Source: Pseudarthrobacter sp. NS4 (lineage in GTDB: Bacteria; Actinomycetota; Actinomycetes; Actinomycetales; Micrococcaceae). Taken from it: a stretch of DNA of 64,000 nucleotides. Below, one piece after another: positions 17,699 to 26,449 of the stretch (the stretch's first letter is position 1; the number at the start of each line of letters is the position of its first letter). The stretch lies in assembly GCF_024758005.1 (NCBI RefSeq), contig NZ_CP103288.1:1240001-1304000 (forward strand). The letters run 5' to 3'. The notes under the pieces are model-generated. The model had not been told where the DNA came from. It did no database searches and worked only from the letters and a program-made list of their open reading frames with translations. A program made the translations under genes and the position numbers.

Positions 17699-17724
17699 TG
17701 CTACCTCCGTAGCAAGCGTAGCAA
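17698..17724. promoter_or_regulatory. VapBC operator with three GTAGCAA half-sites
   Basis: TTGCTAC (17698-17704) and GTAGCAA (17709-17715) form a perfect inverted repeat with a 4-nt spacer over the antitoxin ribosome site, and a further direct GTAGCAA lies at 17718-17724. This fits autoregulation by the toxin-antitoxin complex. Confidence 0.65.
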
Positions 17725-17748
17725 CGGTGGTTACCGGAAGGAAGGCCG

Positions 17749-18483
17749 TTAGCCCAGCCCCATCGCGCTCCGGACCTCGTCCAGGATGTGGTGCATGGCC
17801 CGTTCTGCCACCACGGTATCCCCGCGGGCAACAGCCGCGGCAACGTCCTCATGCGCCTGCAGTGCTTCGTTCCGCGGCCTGAACGGCATCAGCCCCTGCT
17901 GCGTCCGGCTGGTGAGCACCTCGGCCACCATGCCCTCCAGCGCCTGGAACATCTCATTGCCGCAGGCCCGAAGCAGCAGCTGGTGGAACGCAATGTCCGC
18001 TGCGAGGAAACCCTGCAGGTCTCCTGCCTCACCCAACCGCCGCAGCTCGGCACCCAGTGCCACCAGCTGCGCCCGTTCCGCCGCACTGGCCCGGCGCGCG
18101 GCCCCTGCTGCGGCAATGGGTTCGACGGCGATGCGCAGCTCGGTCAGGCTGCCGTACTGGATTTCCCGCCGGTCCGAGGCGAGGCGCCACCGCACCAGCT
18201 TGGGATCAAAAACGTTCCACAGGCCCGGCTCCTGCACCACGATGCCCACCCGCCGGCGTGAATAGACCAGGTTCATCGATTCCAGGACCTTCATGGTGTC
18301 CCGCGCAACAGTCCGGGAAATCCCGTATTCCTGCTGCAGCCCCTCAAGGGTCAGCCTGCTCCCGGGCGGGAGGTCCCCGGACGCGATGGCTACGCCAACC
18401 GCCTCCAGAACGCGCTCGTGCATCGCGGGGGAGGCCCCGCCGTCGTGCGCGTTATCCGCGTCCCGTACTGTCGCCGTCGACAT
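17749..18483 (-). CDS. gntR: FadR-type GntR regulator of gluconate genes
   Basis: 244 aa. I chose the ATG at 18483 (MSTATVRD; GAGAGG upstream); an ORF from 18540 would start inside the operator. The winged helix (about residues 20-90) reads IASGDLPPGSRLTLEGLQQ, GISRTVARDTMKVLES, RRRVGIVV. The C-terminal FCD domain (about 105-240) has the metal-ligand pattern with D in AADIAFHQLL and H in AHEDVAAA and MHHILDEV. Divergence from gntK-gntP and two GTNNNAC boxes between them support a gluconate-responsive repressor. Confidence 0.85.
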   Translation of the reverse strand: MSTATVRDADNAHDGGASPAMHERVLEAVGVAIASGDLPPGSRLTLEGLQQEYGISRTVARDTMKVLESMNLVYSRRRVGIVVQEPGLWNVFDPKLVRWRLASDRREIQYGSLTELRIAVEPIAAAGAARRASAAERAQLVALGAELRRLGEAGDLQGFLAADIAFHQLLLRACGNEMFQALEGMVAEVLTSRTQQGLMPFRPRNEALQAHEDVAAAVARGDTVVAERAMHHILDEVRSAMGLG

Positions 18484-18542
18484 TTTTCGCCGCCTCTCTT
18501 CGCGCCGAAGCGCCCTTCTAGGATAGGCGAATATTTCCAAAG

Positions 18543-18596
18543 GTATGACTTATGACATGGGAAGATAGTATCTGTGCATTCAAAAGGTGATACCTT
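18543..18596. promoter_or_regulatory. Two FadR-type operator boxes, gntR-gntK intergenic region
   Basis: AAGGTGATACCTT (18584-18596) is a perfect 5-3-5 palindrome with the FadR-subfamily core GTNNNAC. A second, less perfect copy has the core GTATGAC at 18543-18549. They are 44 bp apart (four helical turns), between the divergent regulator and gluconokinase, so they are likely sites of the adjacent regulator. Confidence 0.65.
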
Positions 18597-18673
18597 ATGG
18601 CGTAGCCCACTTCACCGTGGGCTCGCAGCGAGCTTCTTCGAAAGCCAAAGACGTCTTCTCCGGAGGTAAGAAC

Positions 18674-19219
18674 ATGCAGTATCCACCCACGCACCTTGTG
18701 GTGATGGGCGTTGCCGGGTCCGGCAAATCCACCCTCGCGGCAGCCCTGTCCCGGCAGCTGGGGTGGGCCTGCGCCGAGGCCGACGAGTTCCACCCGGAAG
18801 CCAACATCGTTAAGATGACGCAGGGCATTCCCCTGCAGGACGGGGACCGCTGGCCCTGGCTCGGGGAAATCCGCAACTGGATGACCGGGCAGGCCCAGGC
18901 CGGCTGCAGCACCGTCCTCACCTGCTCCGCCCTCAAGAAAAGCTACCGCCGTCTCCTCTCCGAGGCCGAAGGCCGCGTCCTCTTCCTCCACCTCGACGGC
19001 GGAGCGGACCTGATCAGCCAGCGCATGCAGGGCCGCGAGGGCCACTTCATGCCACCCACCCTGCTTCCGAGCCAGCTGGCCACCCTCGAACCGCTCAGCC
19101 AGGAGGAGCGCGACGCCGGCAGCCTCCGCCTGGACATCTCCCGCCCGCCCGAGGAGCTGGTGGCCGCCGTCGTGGAGGCCCTGAAGCTTCCCGCCGGCCA
19201 GCCGCCCTGCGAGCCCTAA
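18674..19219 (+). CDS. gntK: Gluconokinase
   Basis: 181 aa from the ATG at 18674 with GGAGGT eight bases upstream; the ORF is open further 5' but those codons cover the operator. Walker A is GVAGSGKSTLA, followed by the gluconokinase pattern EADEFHPEANIVKMTQGIPL (substrate site) and GDRWPWL, then TCSALKKSYR and REGHFMPPTLLPSQLATLE. It phosphorylates D-gluconate to 6-phosphogluconate in the cytoplasm. It is followed after 46 bp by the gluconate permease, so both are likely one operon. Confidence 0.95.
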   Translation: MQYPPTHLVVMGVAGSGKSTLAAALSRQLGWACAEADEFHPEANIVKMTQGIPLQDGDRWPWLGEIRNWMTGQAQAGCSTVLTCSALKKSYRRLLSEAEGRVLFLHLDGGADLISQRMQGREGHFMPPTLLPSQLATLEPLSQEERDAGSLRLDISRPPEELVAAVVEALKLPAGQPPCEP

Positions 19220-19265
19220 GCACCCCCCTTAATCCCCAATATCAGTTCTGTTTCAAAGGAGAACC

Positions 19266-20669
19266 ATGACCATCGAAGGATGGACCCAGACGCTGGGAGC
19301 AGGCCCCCTGCTGCTCATCGCCGCAGCCGCGATCGTCGCCCTGCTGTTCCTGATCATCAAGCTGCGCGTGCACGCCCTGGTCGCCCTGATCCTGATCAGC
19401 CTCGCCACCGCCTTCGCCACCGGCATCCCCGCCAACCAGGTGGTCCCGGTCCTGATCAACGGCTTCGGCACAACCCTTGGCACCGTTGCGCTCCTGGTGG
19501 GCCTGGGCGCCATGCTCGGCCGCATCGTGGAAACCAGCGGCGGCGCCAAGGTGCTGGCCGACTACCTCATCGGCGTCTTCGGTGAGAAGCGCGCCCCGTT
19601 CGCGCTGGGCCTGGCCTCGCTGATCTTCGGGTTCCCCATCTTCTTCGACGCCGGCCTGGTGGTCATGCTGCCGGTCGTCTTCGCCGTCGCACACCGCCTG
19701 GGCGGGGGAGTGCTCCGCTATGGCCTGCCCGCCGCCGGCGCGTTCTCCGTGATGCACATCTTCCTGCCGCCGCACCCGGGCCCGGTATCCGCCTCCGCGT
19801 TCTTTGACGCCAACATCGGCCTGGTGACCATCGCAGGCATCATCGTCGCCATCCCCACCTGGTACGTCACCTGCTACCTGTACGGCCTCTACACCGGCAA
19901 GAAACTGGTCCTGCCCGTGCCGGAAATCCTGGGCCACGCCACGGCGGAAGCCGAATCGAACCCGCCGCGCTTCCGCACCGTTGTAGGCCTGCTGCTCCTG
20001 CCCCTGGCCCTGATCTTCATGAACACCGGCCTGAACACCCTTGCATCCTCCGGAGTGCTGGCCGAAGACACCAGGGACGAGCAGTGGTTCCAGGTCCTGC
20101 GGACCATCGGCGAAACCCCGGTGGCCCTGCTGATCGCCGTGCTGGTGGCCATGTTCGTCCTGGGAGCCAAGCGCGGCAAGGACGCCGGCGCGCTGGAAAA
20201 GCTGCTGGAGTCCTCCCTCGGCCCGGTCTGCTCCGTCATCCTGATCACCGGCGCAGGCGGCATGTTCGGCGGCGTGCTCCGCACCTCCGGCATCGGCACT
20301 GCACTTGCCGACGTCCTGGGCAACCTGGGCATCCCGCTCATCCTGGCCGGCTTCCTGATCTCCTCCATCCTCCGTATCGCCCAGGGCTCCGCCACTGTGG
20401 CCCTCACCACCACCGCAGGCCTGATCGCCCCGGCCGTGGCTACCGCCGGACTGAACGGGATGCAGGTGGCCGCCATGGTCCTCGCAGTCGCGGCCGGCTC
20501 CGTGGTGGTCTCGCACGTCAACGACTCCGGCTTCTGGCTGGTGGGCCGCTTCTTCGGCATGGACGTCAAGACCACGCTGAAGACGTGGACCGTCATGGAA
20601 ACCCTGATCGGTGTCATGGGCTTCGCCATTGCCGCGGTCATCTTCCTCCTCGCCGGGCTGGCGGGGTAG
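19266..20669 (+). CDS. gntP: GntP-family gluconate:H+ symporter
   Basis: 467 aa, with about 12 hydrophobic segments across the whole length, as usual for GntP. Conserved stretches include IKLRVHALVALIL, GFGTTLGTVALLVGLGAMLG, FGFPIFFDAGLVVMLPV, LPPHPGPVSA, RIAQGSATVALTT and VVSHVNDSGFWLV. AAAGGAGAACC precedes the ATG. It imports gluconate (or a related aldonate) for the preceding kinase. A strong hairpin follows the gene. Confidence 0.94.
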   Translation: MTIEGWTQTLGAGPLLLIAAAAIVALLFLIIKLRVHALVALILISLATAFATGIPANQVVPVLINGFGTTLGTVALLVGLGAMLGRIVETSGGAKVLADYLIGVFGEKRAPFALGLASLIFGFPIFFDAGLVVMLPVVFAVAHRLGGGVLRYGLPAAGAFSVMHIFLPPHPGPVSASAFFDANIGLVTIAGIIVAIPTWYVTCYLYGLYTGKKLVLPVPEILGHATAEAESNPPRFRTVVGLLLLPLALIFMNTGLNTLASSGVLAEDTRDEQWFQVLRTIGETPVALLIAVLVAMFVLGAKRGKDAGALEKLLESSLGPVCSVILITGAGGMFGGVLRTSGIGTALADVLGNLGIPLILAGFLISSILRIAQGSATVALTTTAGLIAPAVATAGLNGMQVAAMVLAVAAGSVVVSHVNDSGFWLVGRFFGMDVKTTLKTWTVMETLIGVMGFAIAAVIFLLAGLAG

Positions 20670-20683
20670 CTTTCTCCTGATTC

Positions 20684-20729
20684 ACGACGGCGGGGCGGCG
20701 GGTGGGAACACCGGCCGCCCCGCCGTCGT
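20684..20729 (+). terminator. Terminator of the gluconate operon
   Basis: A 16-bp GC-rich perfect stem (20684-20699 with 20714-20729), 15 bp after the permease stop. Only a short TTGT follows, so termination may be partly Rho-assisted. Confidence 0.8.
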
Positions 20730-20776
20730 TGTGCCAGAGTCACCCCACCGGGAACCAACCGACCAAAGGACACCCC

Positions 20777-21604
20777 TTGACCCAACGCACCATCGTGATC
20801 ACCGGCGCCAGCGACGGCATCGGCGCAGCAGCTGCACGGACGCTGAGCGAGGCAGGGGAACAGGTGGTTGTCGTCGGCCGGTCCGAGGAGAAGACGCGCG
20901 CCATCGCCAAGGAACTCAACGTCGACTACTTCGTGGCCGACTTTGCCGAGCTGGACCAGGTCCGCACCCTCGCCGCGCAGCTGGAGTCCGACTATCCGCG
21001 CATCGACGTCCTCGCCAACAACGCCGGCGGCATCATGGGCAAACACCAGCTCACGGTGGACGGCAACGAGTCAACGTTCCAGATCAACCACCTGGCTCCG
21101 TTCCTCCTCACCATGCTGCTGATGGACACCCTTACCGCCAGCAAGGCCAAGGTCATCAACACCGCCAGCGCCGCCAACGGCATCGGCAAGCTGGACCTGT
21201 TCGACCTCAACTCCGAGCACACCTACTCCACCAACCGCGCCTACGGCACGGGCAAGCTCGCCAACATCCTCTTCACCTCTGAACTCCACCGCCGCTACGG
21301 CGACAAGGGAATTGCGACGGCGGCGTTCCACCCGGGCGTGGTCCGCACCAATTTCGCGGCCGAGTCCACCAGCCCGTTCCGGCACGCCTACAAGACCTTG
21401 CTGAACCGGTTCATGCTCACCCCGGACCAGGGTGCCGACACCCTGCTCTGGCTTATCAATGGCACCCCCGGCGCCGACTGGTTCTCCGGCGCCTACTACG
21501 CCAAGCGTGCCCTGGCCAAGGCGAACCCGCAGGCGTACGACGCCGAGCTGGCCCGCGGCCTGTGGGAAAAGAGTGAAGAGCTGGCCCGCACCAAGCAGGG
21601 CTGA
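20777..21604 (+). CDS. Short-chain dehydrogenase/reductase
   Basis: 275 aa. The TTG at 20777 is preferred (AAAGGA seven bases upstream; the upstream codons lie in the terminator). The NAD(P) motif is TGASDGIG, followed by NNAGG, the catalytic Ser in INTASAANG, and Tyr/Lys in YGTGKLAN. An Arg in VVGRSEEK after beta-2 suggests NADP preference. The closest family feel is the retinol-dehydrogenase/WW-oxidoreductase-like SDRs. Substrate unknown; it appears monocistronic. Confidence 0.9.
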   Translation: MTQRTIVITGASDGIGAAAARTLSEAGEQVVVVGRSEEKTRAIAKELNVDYFVADFAELDQVRTLAAQLESDYPRIDVLANNAGGIMGKHQLTVDGNESTFQINHLAPFLLTMLLMDTLTASKAKVINTASAANGIGKLDLFDLNSEHTYSTNRAYGTGKLANILFTSELHRRYGDKGIATAAFHPGVVRTNFAAESTSPFRHAYKTLLNRFMLTPDQGADTLLWLINGTPGADWFSGAYYAKRALAKANPQAYDAELARGLWEKSEELARTKQG

Positions 21605-21715
21605 CCCGGAATGCGTCACTTTTGGGCCCACCGTGCGGAGGGCGCCCTGCCGTTCCGGGGCTCCAGGCGTTAGCGCTGCCCATAAGTTCCGCATTTGCGT
21701 CGCATGGCCCGGCTT

Positions 21716-23128
21716 TCAGCAGCCCAACCTGGCCAGCGCTTCGCCGATGATGCGCGCACCCTCCGGATAGGCGCCAGGGTTGGGCCCGGAGTAGTTGAGC
21801 CTGACGAACGGCCCCGCGGGCTCGGCCGGGAACCACTCGGTCCCGGCGGCAATCATCACCCCGGCGTCCTCGCAGTCCCGTGCCAGCCTCGGCAGGTCCG
21901 TCCCGTCCGGCATGCGCAGCCACAGGTTCAGCCCGCCTTTGGGCAGCAGCTCTATATGGGCTTGCGGAATATGCTCCCGGACGCTGGTAACGAGCAGATC
22001 GCGGCGCGACTGGAGCTGCTGGCGCAGGCTGCGCAGGTGCGTTTGCCATCCTGGCTGCGTCACGACATCCAACGCCGCGGCCTGCAGCAGTCCGCTGACA
22101 TACATCGACTCTGCTGCCCGCTGGGCCAGGATCCGTTCCCGCGCCGGACCCCTGGCGATGACGGCGGCGATGCGGATCGCGGTGGACACGCTCTTGGTCA
22201 GCGAACGGGTGTAGATGACGTGGCCGGAATCGTCCCTCGTGGCCACGGGCACCGGGTCCGAGGTGATGCCGAAGTCGTGCGCCCAGTCGTCCTCCACCAG
22301 GAACGCGCCGTGAGCACGCACTACGTCAAGGACCTCATCGCCCCGCCCGGGAGCCCATTGCGCGCCGGTGGGGTTCGCGTAGTTGGGCTGCGCATAAAAC
22401 GCCCGTGCTCCGGTTTCCTGGAAGGCGCGCGCCAGCCCCGCTGGATCAGGTCCTTCCGGCCCGCTGGGTACCGGGACCACCCGGACGCCGGTCTGCGCCG
22501 CGGCCAGGATGGCGCCCCAATAGGTGGGTGACTCCATCAGCAGCGTCTGGCCCGCGCCTACCAGCGCCCGGAAGATCGAGCTGAGCCCACTCTGGCTTCC
22601 GGGCAGGACAATCACGTCACTCGGGGTCGGGGGAGTGACTCCGGCGGGTGTGGCCGAACCCAATTCCTGCGCGAACCACTGCTGCAGCTCCGGCATGCCG
22701 GCGGCGGGCGGCCGGGACAGGGCAGCGTCACCGCGGGCGGCCCGGGTGAGGGCTGCGCGGACCAGGCGTTCAGGCAGGAGTTCACGGTCCGGGTACCCGG
22801 AGTGGAATGCGATGACGTTGTTGGGCACGTCGCGCATGGTGCCGGAAGCGGAGGGAAGGGCCGACGGCGGTGCCCCCAGCGCCGCCGTCTGCCAGCCGTA
22901 ATCGGCGGGCCGCGCCGTCCGGACCGCCCGCACGAACGTCCCCACGCCGGGCCGGCTCTCGATCAGGCCCTGCGCGGCCAAGGTCTGCAGCGCCTTCTGC
23001 ACCGTCACCGGGCTCGCCTGGTACTCGGCCACCAAGGACCGGGTGGAGGGAAGCCGCGCGCCGGGAGCAGCTGCGGAGATCCACTGCCTCAGTGCCAAAA
23101 CGATGCGTGAACTGCTATCGTTGTTCAT
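21716..23128 (-). CDS. MocR-type regulator (GntR domain fused to PLP aminotransferase)
   Basis: 470 aa from the ATG at 23128 (MNNDSSSRIVLALRQW is the usual MocR opening). The winged helix spans about 10-75 (GARLPSTRSLVAEYQ, SPVTVQKALQTL, GVGTFV). The fold-type-I aminotransferase part (about 100-470) has LPGSQSGLSS, QPNYANPTGAQW, VEDDWAHDFG, the PLP-binding Lys in TRSLTKSVSTAIRIA and RLNYSGPNP near the end. These are PLP-sensing regulators. Divergent from, and start codon overlapping, an EamA exporter gene, probably its target. Confidence 0.9.
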   Translation of the reverse strand: MNNDSSSRIVLALRQWISAAAPGARLPSTRSLVAEYQASPVTVQKALQTLAAQGLIESRPGVGTFVRAVRTARPADYGWQTAALGAPPSALPSASGTMRDVPNNVIAFHSGYPDRELLPERLVRAALTRAARGDAALSRPPAAGMPELQQWFAQELGSATPAGVTPPTPSDVIVLPGSQSGLSSIFRALVGAGQTLLMESPTYWGAILAAAQTGVRVVPVPSGPEGPDPAGLARAFQETGARAFYAQPNYANPTGAQWAPGRGDEVLDVVRAHGAFLVEDDWAHDFGITSDPVPVATRDDSGHVIYTRSLTKSVSTAIRIAAVIARGPARERILAQRAAESMYVSGLLQAAALDVVTQPGWQTHLRSLRQQLQSRRDLLVTSVREHIPQAHIELLPKGGLNLWLRMPDGTDLPRLARDCEDAGVMIAAGTEWFPAEPAGPFVRLNYSGPNPGAYPEGARIIGEALARLGC

Positions 23129-24062
23129 GAAAGAACATAGTAGCGCTACTATCGCTGAACAGCCAGCGATACTGCCCCGGCCAGCCGCCGGAATCTGGTG
23201 GGGACTCCTGGGAGTAGCAGCCTTTTCCTTTACCGTTCCCTTCACGCGCGTAGCGGTTGCCGGCCTGTCTCCACTGTTCATCGGCTCCGGCCGGGCCGTC
23301 ATAGCAGCAATCCTCGCCGCCGCAGCCCTCTCGCTCACCCGGCAGCGGCTGCCGTCCGCCCGCATCCGGGCGCGGCTTGCCCTCGTGGCCGGGGGCGTCG
23401 TCGTCGGCTTTCCGCTACTGACCTCCTACGCCCTCACTGCCGTTCCGGCCGGGCACGGGGCCGTGGTGATCGCACTCCTGCCCGCTGCTACGGCGACGGC
23501 AGCCGTGCTTCGCACCCGGGAACGTCCGCCGGCCGCCTTCTGGGTGGTCATGGTGCTCGGTTCTCTGGCCGCGACGACGTTTGCCTTCCTGCAGTCGGGC
23601 GGATTCGGGCACCTTCACTGGGCTGACCTCTTGCTGCTGGGCGCCGTCGCCTGCGCTGCCGTCGGCTACGCGGAGGGCGGCCTGCTGGCGAGGGAGCTCG
23701 GCTCGTGGCAGACCATCGCTTGGGCCCTCGTCCTCGCCTCGCCTCTAATGCTGGCCCTGACGGTGCTCTCGATCGCCAACCAGCCGCCGTCGGCCACGCC
23801 CGCCCAGTGGGCCGCCTTCGCCTACCTTGCCGTTGTCAGCATGTTCCTCGGCTTCTTCGCCTGGTACCGCGGCCTGGCCATCGGCCCCATTCCACAGGTC
23901 AGCCAGCTCCAGCTCCTCCAGCCGGTCCTCAGCATCTGCTGGGCCGCACTCCTGCTGGGCGAGGCGCTCACCTGGACCACCATCATCGGCGGCCTGGCCG
24001 TGATTGCCTGCGCCGGTGCCGCCGTCCGGGTCCGGCTGCGCCGGCCCGCCCTGACCTCCTGA
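23127..24062 (+). CDS. EamA/DMT-family exporter
   Basis: 311 aa from the ATG at 23127. Ten hydrophobic segments in two EamA repeats (about 22-150 and 165-300): WWGLLGVAAFSFTVPFTRVA at the start, FIGSGRAVIAAILAAAAL, then SQLQLLQPVLSICWAALLLG in the second repeat. The family exports amino acids or metabolites. The chosen ATG overlaps the ATG of the divergent MocR gene and has no ribosome site, and the palindrome falls inside the first codons, so the true start may be further downstream. PaiB follows after 21 bp. Confidence 0.88.
   Translation: MKEHSSATIAEQPAILPRPAAGIWWGLLGVAAFSFTVPFTRVAVAGLSPLFIGSGRAVIAAILAAAALSLTRQRLPSARIRARLALVAGGVVVGFPLLTSYALTAVPAGHGAVVIALLPAATATAAVLRTRERPPAAFWVVMVLGSLAATTFAFLQSGGFGHLHWADLLLLGAVACAAVGYAEGGLLARELGSWQTIAWALVLASPLMLALTVLSIANQPPSATPAQWAAFAYLAVVSMFLGFFAWYRGLAIGPIPQVSQLQLLQPVLSICWAALLLGEALTWTTIIGGLAVIACAGAAVRVRLRRPALTS
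23137..23152. promoter_or_regulatory. 16-bp palindrome at the MocR/EamA divergent starts
   Basis: ATAGTAGCGCTACTAT is a perfect palindrome 9 bp from the regulator's ATG. On the minus strand it contains TACTAT, a fair -10 element about 7 bp before the start, so the regulator mRNA may be leaderless or nearly so. Likely the MocR operator. Confidence 0.6.
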
Positions 24063-24083
24063 CCATCCCGAAAGGACCACGCC

Positions 24084-24710
24084 ATGTACATTCCAGCCCA
24101 CTTCGCCGCCGATTCCGACGCCGTCCACCGCCTGCTCACCGGGCCTGCTGCAGCCAACCTGGTCACCATGACCGCAGGCGGAGTGCAGGCGACGCTCCTG
24201 CCCTTCGTTTATGAGGCTTCCGTGGGGGAGCACGGCGCGCTGCACGCACACGCCGCGCGGAACAACCCGCAGTTTTCCGGCGCCCCGATCGGCGAAGCAC
24301 TGGCCATGATCGAGGGACCCGATGCCTACATCTCGCCGTCCTGGTACCCATCCAAGGCGGGGCACGGCCGCGTGGTTCCCACCTGGAACTACTCCACCGC
24401 CCACGTGTACGGCGAACTGAGGATCCATGACGACGCCGGCTGGCTGGGGCGGCACGTCCGGCGCCTGACCGGGCTGCACGAGTCAGGGCAGGAGCACCCG
24501 TGGTCAGTTGATGACGCGCCCGCCGGGTTCATTGCCGGACAGCTGCGCGCCATCGTCGGCGTCGAGCTGGTGATCTCGCGGATCGAGGCGAAGGAGAAGC
24601 TGAGCCAGAACCGCTCAGCGGCGGACGCCGAAGGAGTGGTCAGGGGCCTTAGGGCCAGCGGACAGGAAGACAGTGCGGCGGCCGTGGAGCGTAACAGGCG
24701 TGCAATATAA
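24084..24710 (+). CDS. paiB: PaiB-family FMN-binding protein
   Basis: 208 aa. MYIPAHF at the N-terminus, LPFVYE, HAARNNPQ, SPSWYPSKAGHGRVVPTWNY and KEKLSQNRS are the conserved blocks of PaiB, an FMN-binding split-barrel protein first linked to regulation of protease and sporulation genes in Bacillus. AAAGGA lies before the ATG. It probably forms an operon with the EamA exporter. Its biochemical role in actinobacteria is unproven. Confidence 0.92.
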   Translation: MYIPAHFAADSDAVHRLLTGPAAANLVTMTAGGVQATLLPFVYEASVGEHGALHAHAARNNPQFSGAPIGEALAMIEGPDAYISPSWYPSKAGHGRVVPTWNYSTAHVYGELRIHDDAGWLGRHVRRLTGLHESGQEHPWSVDDAPAGFIAGQLRAIVGVELVISRIEAKEKLSQNRSAADAEGVVRGLRASGQEDSAAAVERNRRAI

Positions 24711-24857
24711 GCATGGCTTCATGTGTTTGATGACGGAAATTCAGCGGCCGTGCTACTTTCAGCACTGTCGACGTGCATTTCTTCGTTTCCCGGGACCGGG
24801 ACCAGGGGAGCTGCGCGCGCCCCCATCGCACCGATCACCCCCATACTGGAGACGCCC

Positions 24858-26300
24858 GTGGAACCCTCAGGACCGCTCACGCTGGATAAGCACTCAGCAA
24901 GTGTGGCAACGCCACAACGGGAGGAGTCAGGGCTCCGCCGGTCCATGGGCCCGCGCCACCTGGTGATGATCGCCATGGGCGGTGTCATCGGCTCCGGCCT
25001 GTTCCTCAGCTCCGGCTACACCATTTCCCAGGCCGGTCCGCTCGGCGCCGTGATCGCCTACCTGGTGGGCGCCTTCGTGGTGTACCTGGTCATGGCCTGC
25101 CTCGGCGAACTCGCCATCGCCTACCCGGTGTCCGGCGCGTTCCACATCTACGCCGCCCGCTCCATCGGCCCCGCCACCGGATTCGCCACCGCCTGGCTGT
25201 ACTGGCTGTGCTGGGCCGTGGCCATCGGCTCGGAGTTCACCGCCTCCGGCCTGCTCATGCAGCGCTGGTTCCCGGACGTTGAGGTCTGGGTCTGGTGCCT
25301 GGTGTTCGCCGCGGTCCTCTTCGGCTTCAACGCAGTGTCCTCCAAGTTCTTCGGCGAGTCCGAATTCTGGTTCGCCATCGTGAAAGTGGCCGCCATCATC
25401 GGCCTCATCGTCCTGGGCGGCGCCGCCTTGTTCGGTTTTCGCCCGCTCGGCGGCGGGGGCGGGCACCCGTTCCTCTTCGAGAACTTCGCCACCGAGGCCG
25501 GCCTGTTCCCCAACGGCTTCACCGGCGTCCTGGTCACAGTCCTCGCGGTCTTCTACGCCTTCTCCGGCTCCGAACTCATCGGCGTGGCAGCCGGCGAAAC
25601 CAAGGACCCCGCCACCAGCATTCCCAAGGCGATGCGCACCACCGTGATCCGCCTGCTCATCTTCTTCGTGGGTGCCATCGCCGTCATCGCCGCCACCATC
25701 CCGTACACCGAGGTGGGCCTGGACGAAAGCCCGTTCGTCACGGTCTTCTCAGCCATCGGCCTGCCGTCCGCCGCCGACATCATGAACTTCGTCATCATCA
25801 CCGCCCTCCTGTCCGCCGGCAACAGCGGACTCTTCTCCTGCGCCCGCATGCTCTACTCCCTCGCCGACGAAGGCCACGCACCCCGCGCCTTCAAAAAGCT
25901 GACCCGCCGCGGCATCCCCATGATCGCGCTCTCCGTAAGCATGGTGGGCGGCGTCGCATCGCTGATCAGCAGCGTGGTTGCCCCGGAAACGGTCTACATG
26001 GTCCTGGTGTCCGTTGCGGGCTTCGCCGTGGTGGGGGTGTGGATGTCCATCACCGCCTCGCACTTCTTCCACCGCCGCGCCTTCGTCCGCGACGGCGGCG
26101 ACATCGCCACCCTGGCCTACAAGGCGCCGCTGTTCCCGCTGGTGCCCATCCTGGCGTTCACGCTCTGCGTTGTCTCCCTGATCGGCATCGCCCTCGACCC
26201 CACCCAGGCCGCCGCGCTCTACTTCGGCATCCCCTTCGTGGCCGCCTGCTACATCTGGTTCCACTTCCGGCACGGACGCAAGGCTGTGCCCGCCACGTAA
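24858..26300 (+). CDS. mmuP: APC-family permease, S-methylmethionine (MmuP) type
   Basis: 480 aa from the GTG at 24858 with GGAG seven bases upstream; the ORF is open 135 bp further but without support. Twelve membrane segments. It follows E. coli MmuP closely in the blocks I remember: RHLVMIAMGGVIGSGLFL, CLGELAIAYPVSGAFHIYAA, ATAWLYWLCW, WVWCLVF, FFGESEFWFAIVKV, AFSGSELIGVAAGETKDP and ALLSAGNSGLFSCARMLYSL. It should import S-methylmethionine or a related amino acid. A homocysteine S-methyltransferase gene 3 kb away supports this. A terminator-like hairpin follows. Confidence 0.82.
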   Translation: MEPSGPLTLDKHSASVATPQREESGLRRSMGPRHLVMIAMGGVIGSGLFLSSGYTISQAGPLGAVIAYLVGAFVVYLVMACLGELAIAYPVSGAFHIYAARSIGPATGFATAWLYWLCWAVAIGSEFTASGLLMQRWFPDVEVWVWCLVFAAVLFGFNAVSSKFFGESEFWFAIVKVAAIIGLIVLGGAALFGFRPLGGGGGHPFLFENFATEAGLFPNGFTGVLVTVLAVFYAFSGSELIGVAAGETKDPATSIPKAMRTTVIRLLIFFVGAIAVIAATIPYTEVGLDESPFVTVFSAIGLPSAADIMNFVIITALLSAGNSGLFSCARMLYSLADEGHAPRAFKKLTRRGIPMIALSVSMVGGVASLISSVVAPETVYMVLVSVAGFAVVGVWMSITASHFFHRRAFVRDGGDIATLAYKAPLFPLVPILAFTLCVVSLIGIALDPTQAAALYFGIPFVAACYIWFHFRHGRKAVPAT

Positions 26301-26305
26301 CGCGG

Positions 26306-26367
26306 ACGACGGCGGCTGCCGGATTAGGTGCGCCGGGCACCTTCCCGGACGGTCGCCGTCGTTCTTT
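26306..26367 (+). terminator. Hairpin after the permease gene
   Basis: ACGACGGCG (26306-26314) pairs with CGCCGTCGT (26354-26362), 9 bp, with a 39-nt loop that has its own weak pairing; TCTTTCC follows. It starts 6 bp after the permease stop. Confidence 0.55.
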
Positions 26368-26449
26368 CCAGGAACTCTTCCTGCCCTTCGGAGGGGGAAG
26401 GGCCGTGGAAGAATGGGGCGAGGTTACCGGCCGGGAGGGGCAAATACGC

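Noticed and set aside
25295..26449. N-terminal extension of the first IclR gene to 640 aa
   Set aside because: The extension lies antiparallel in frame inside the mmuP gene and is Arg/His/Pro-rich shadow sequence; good ribosome sites support starts at 26405 or 26450.
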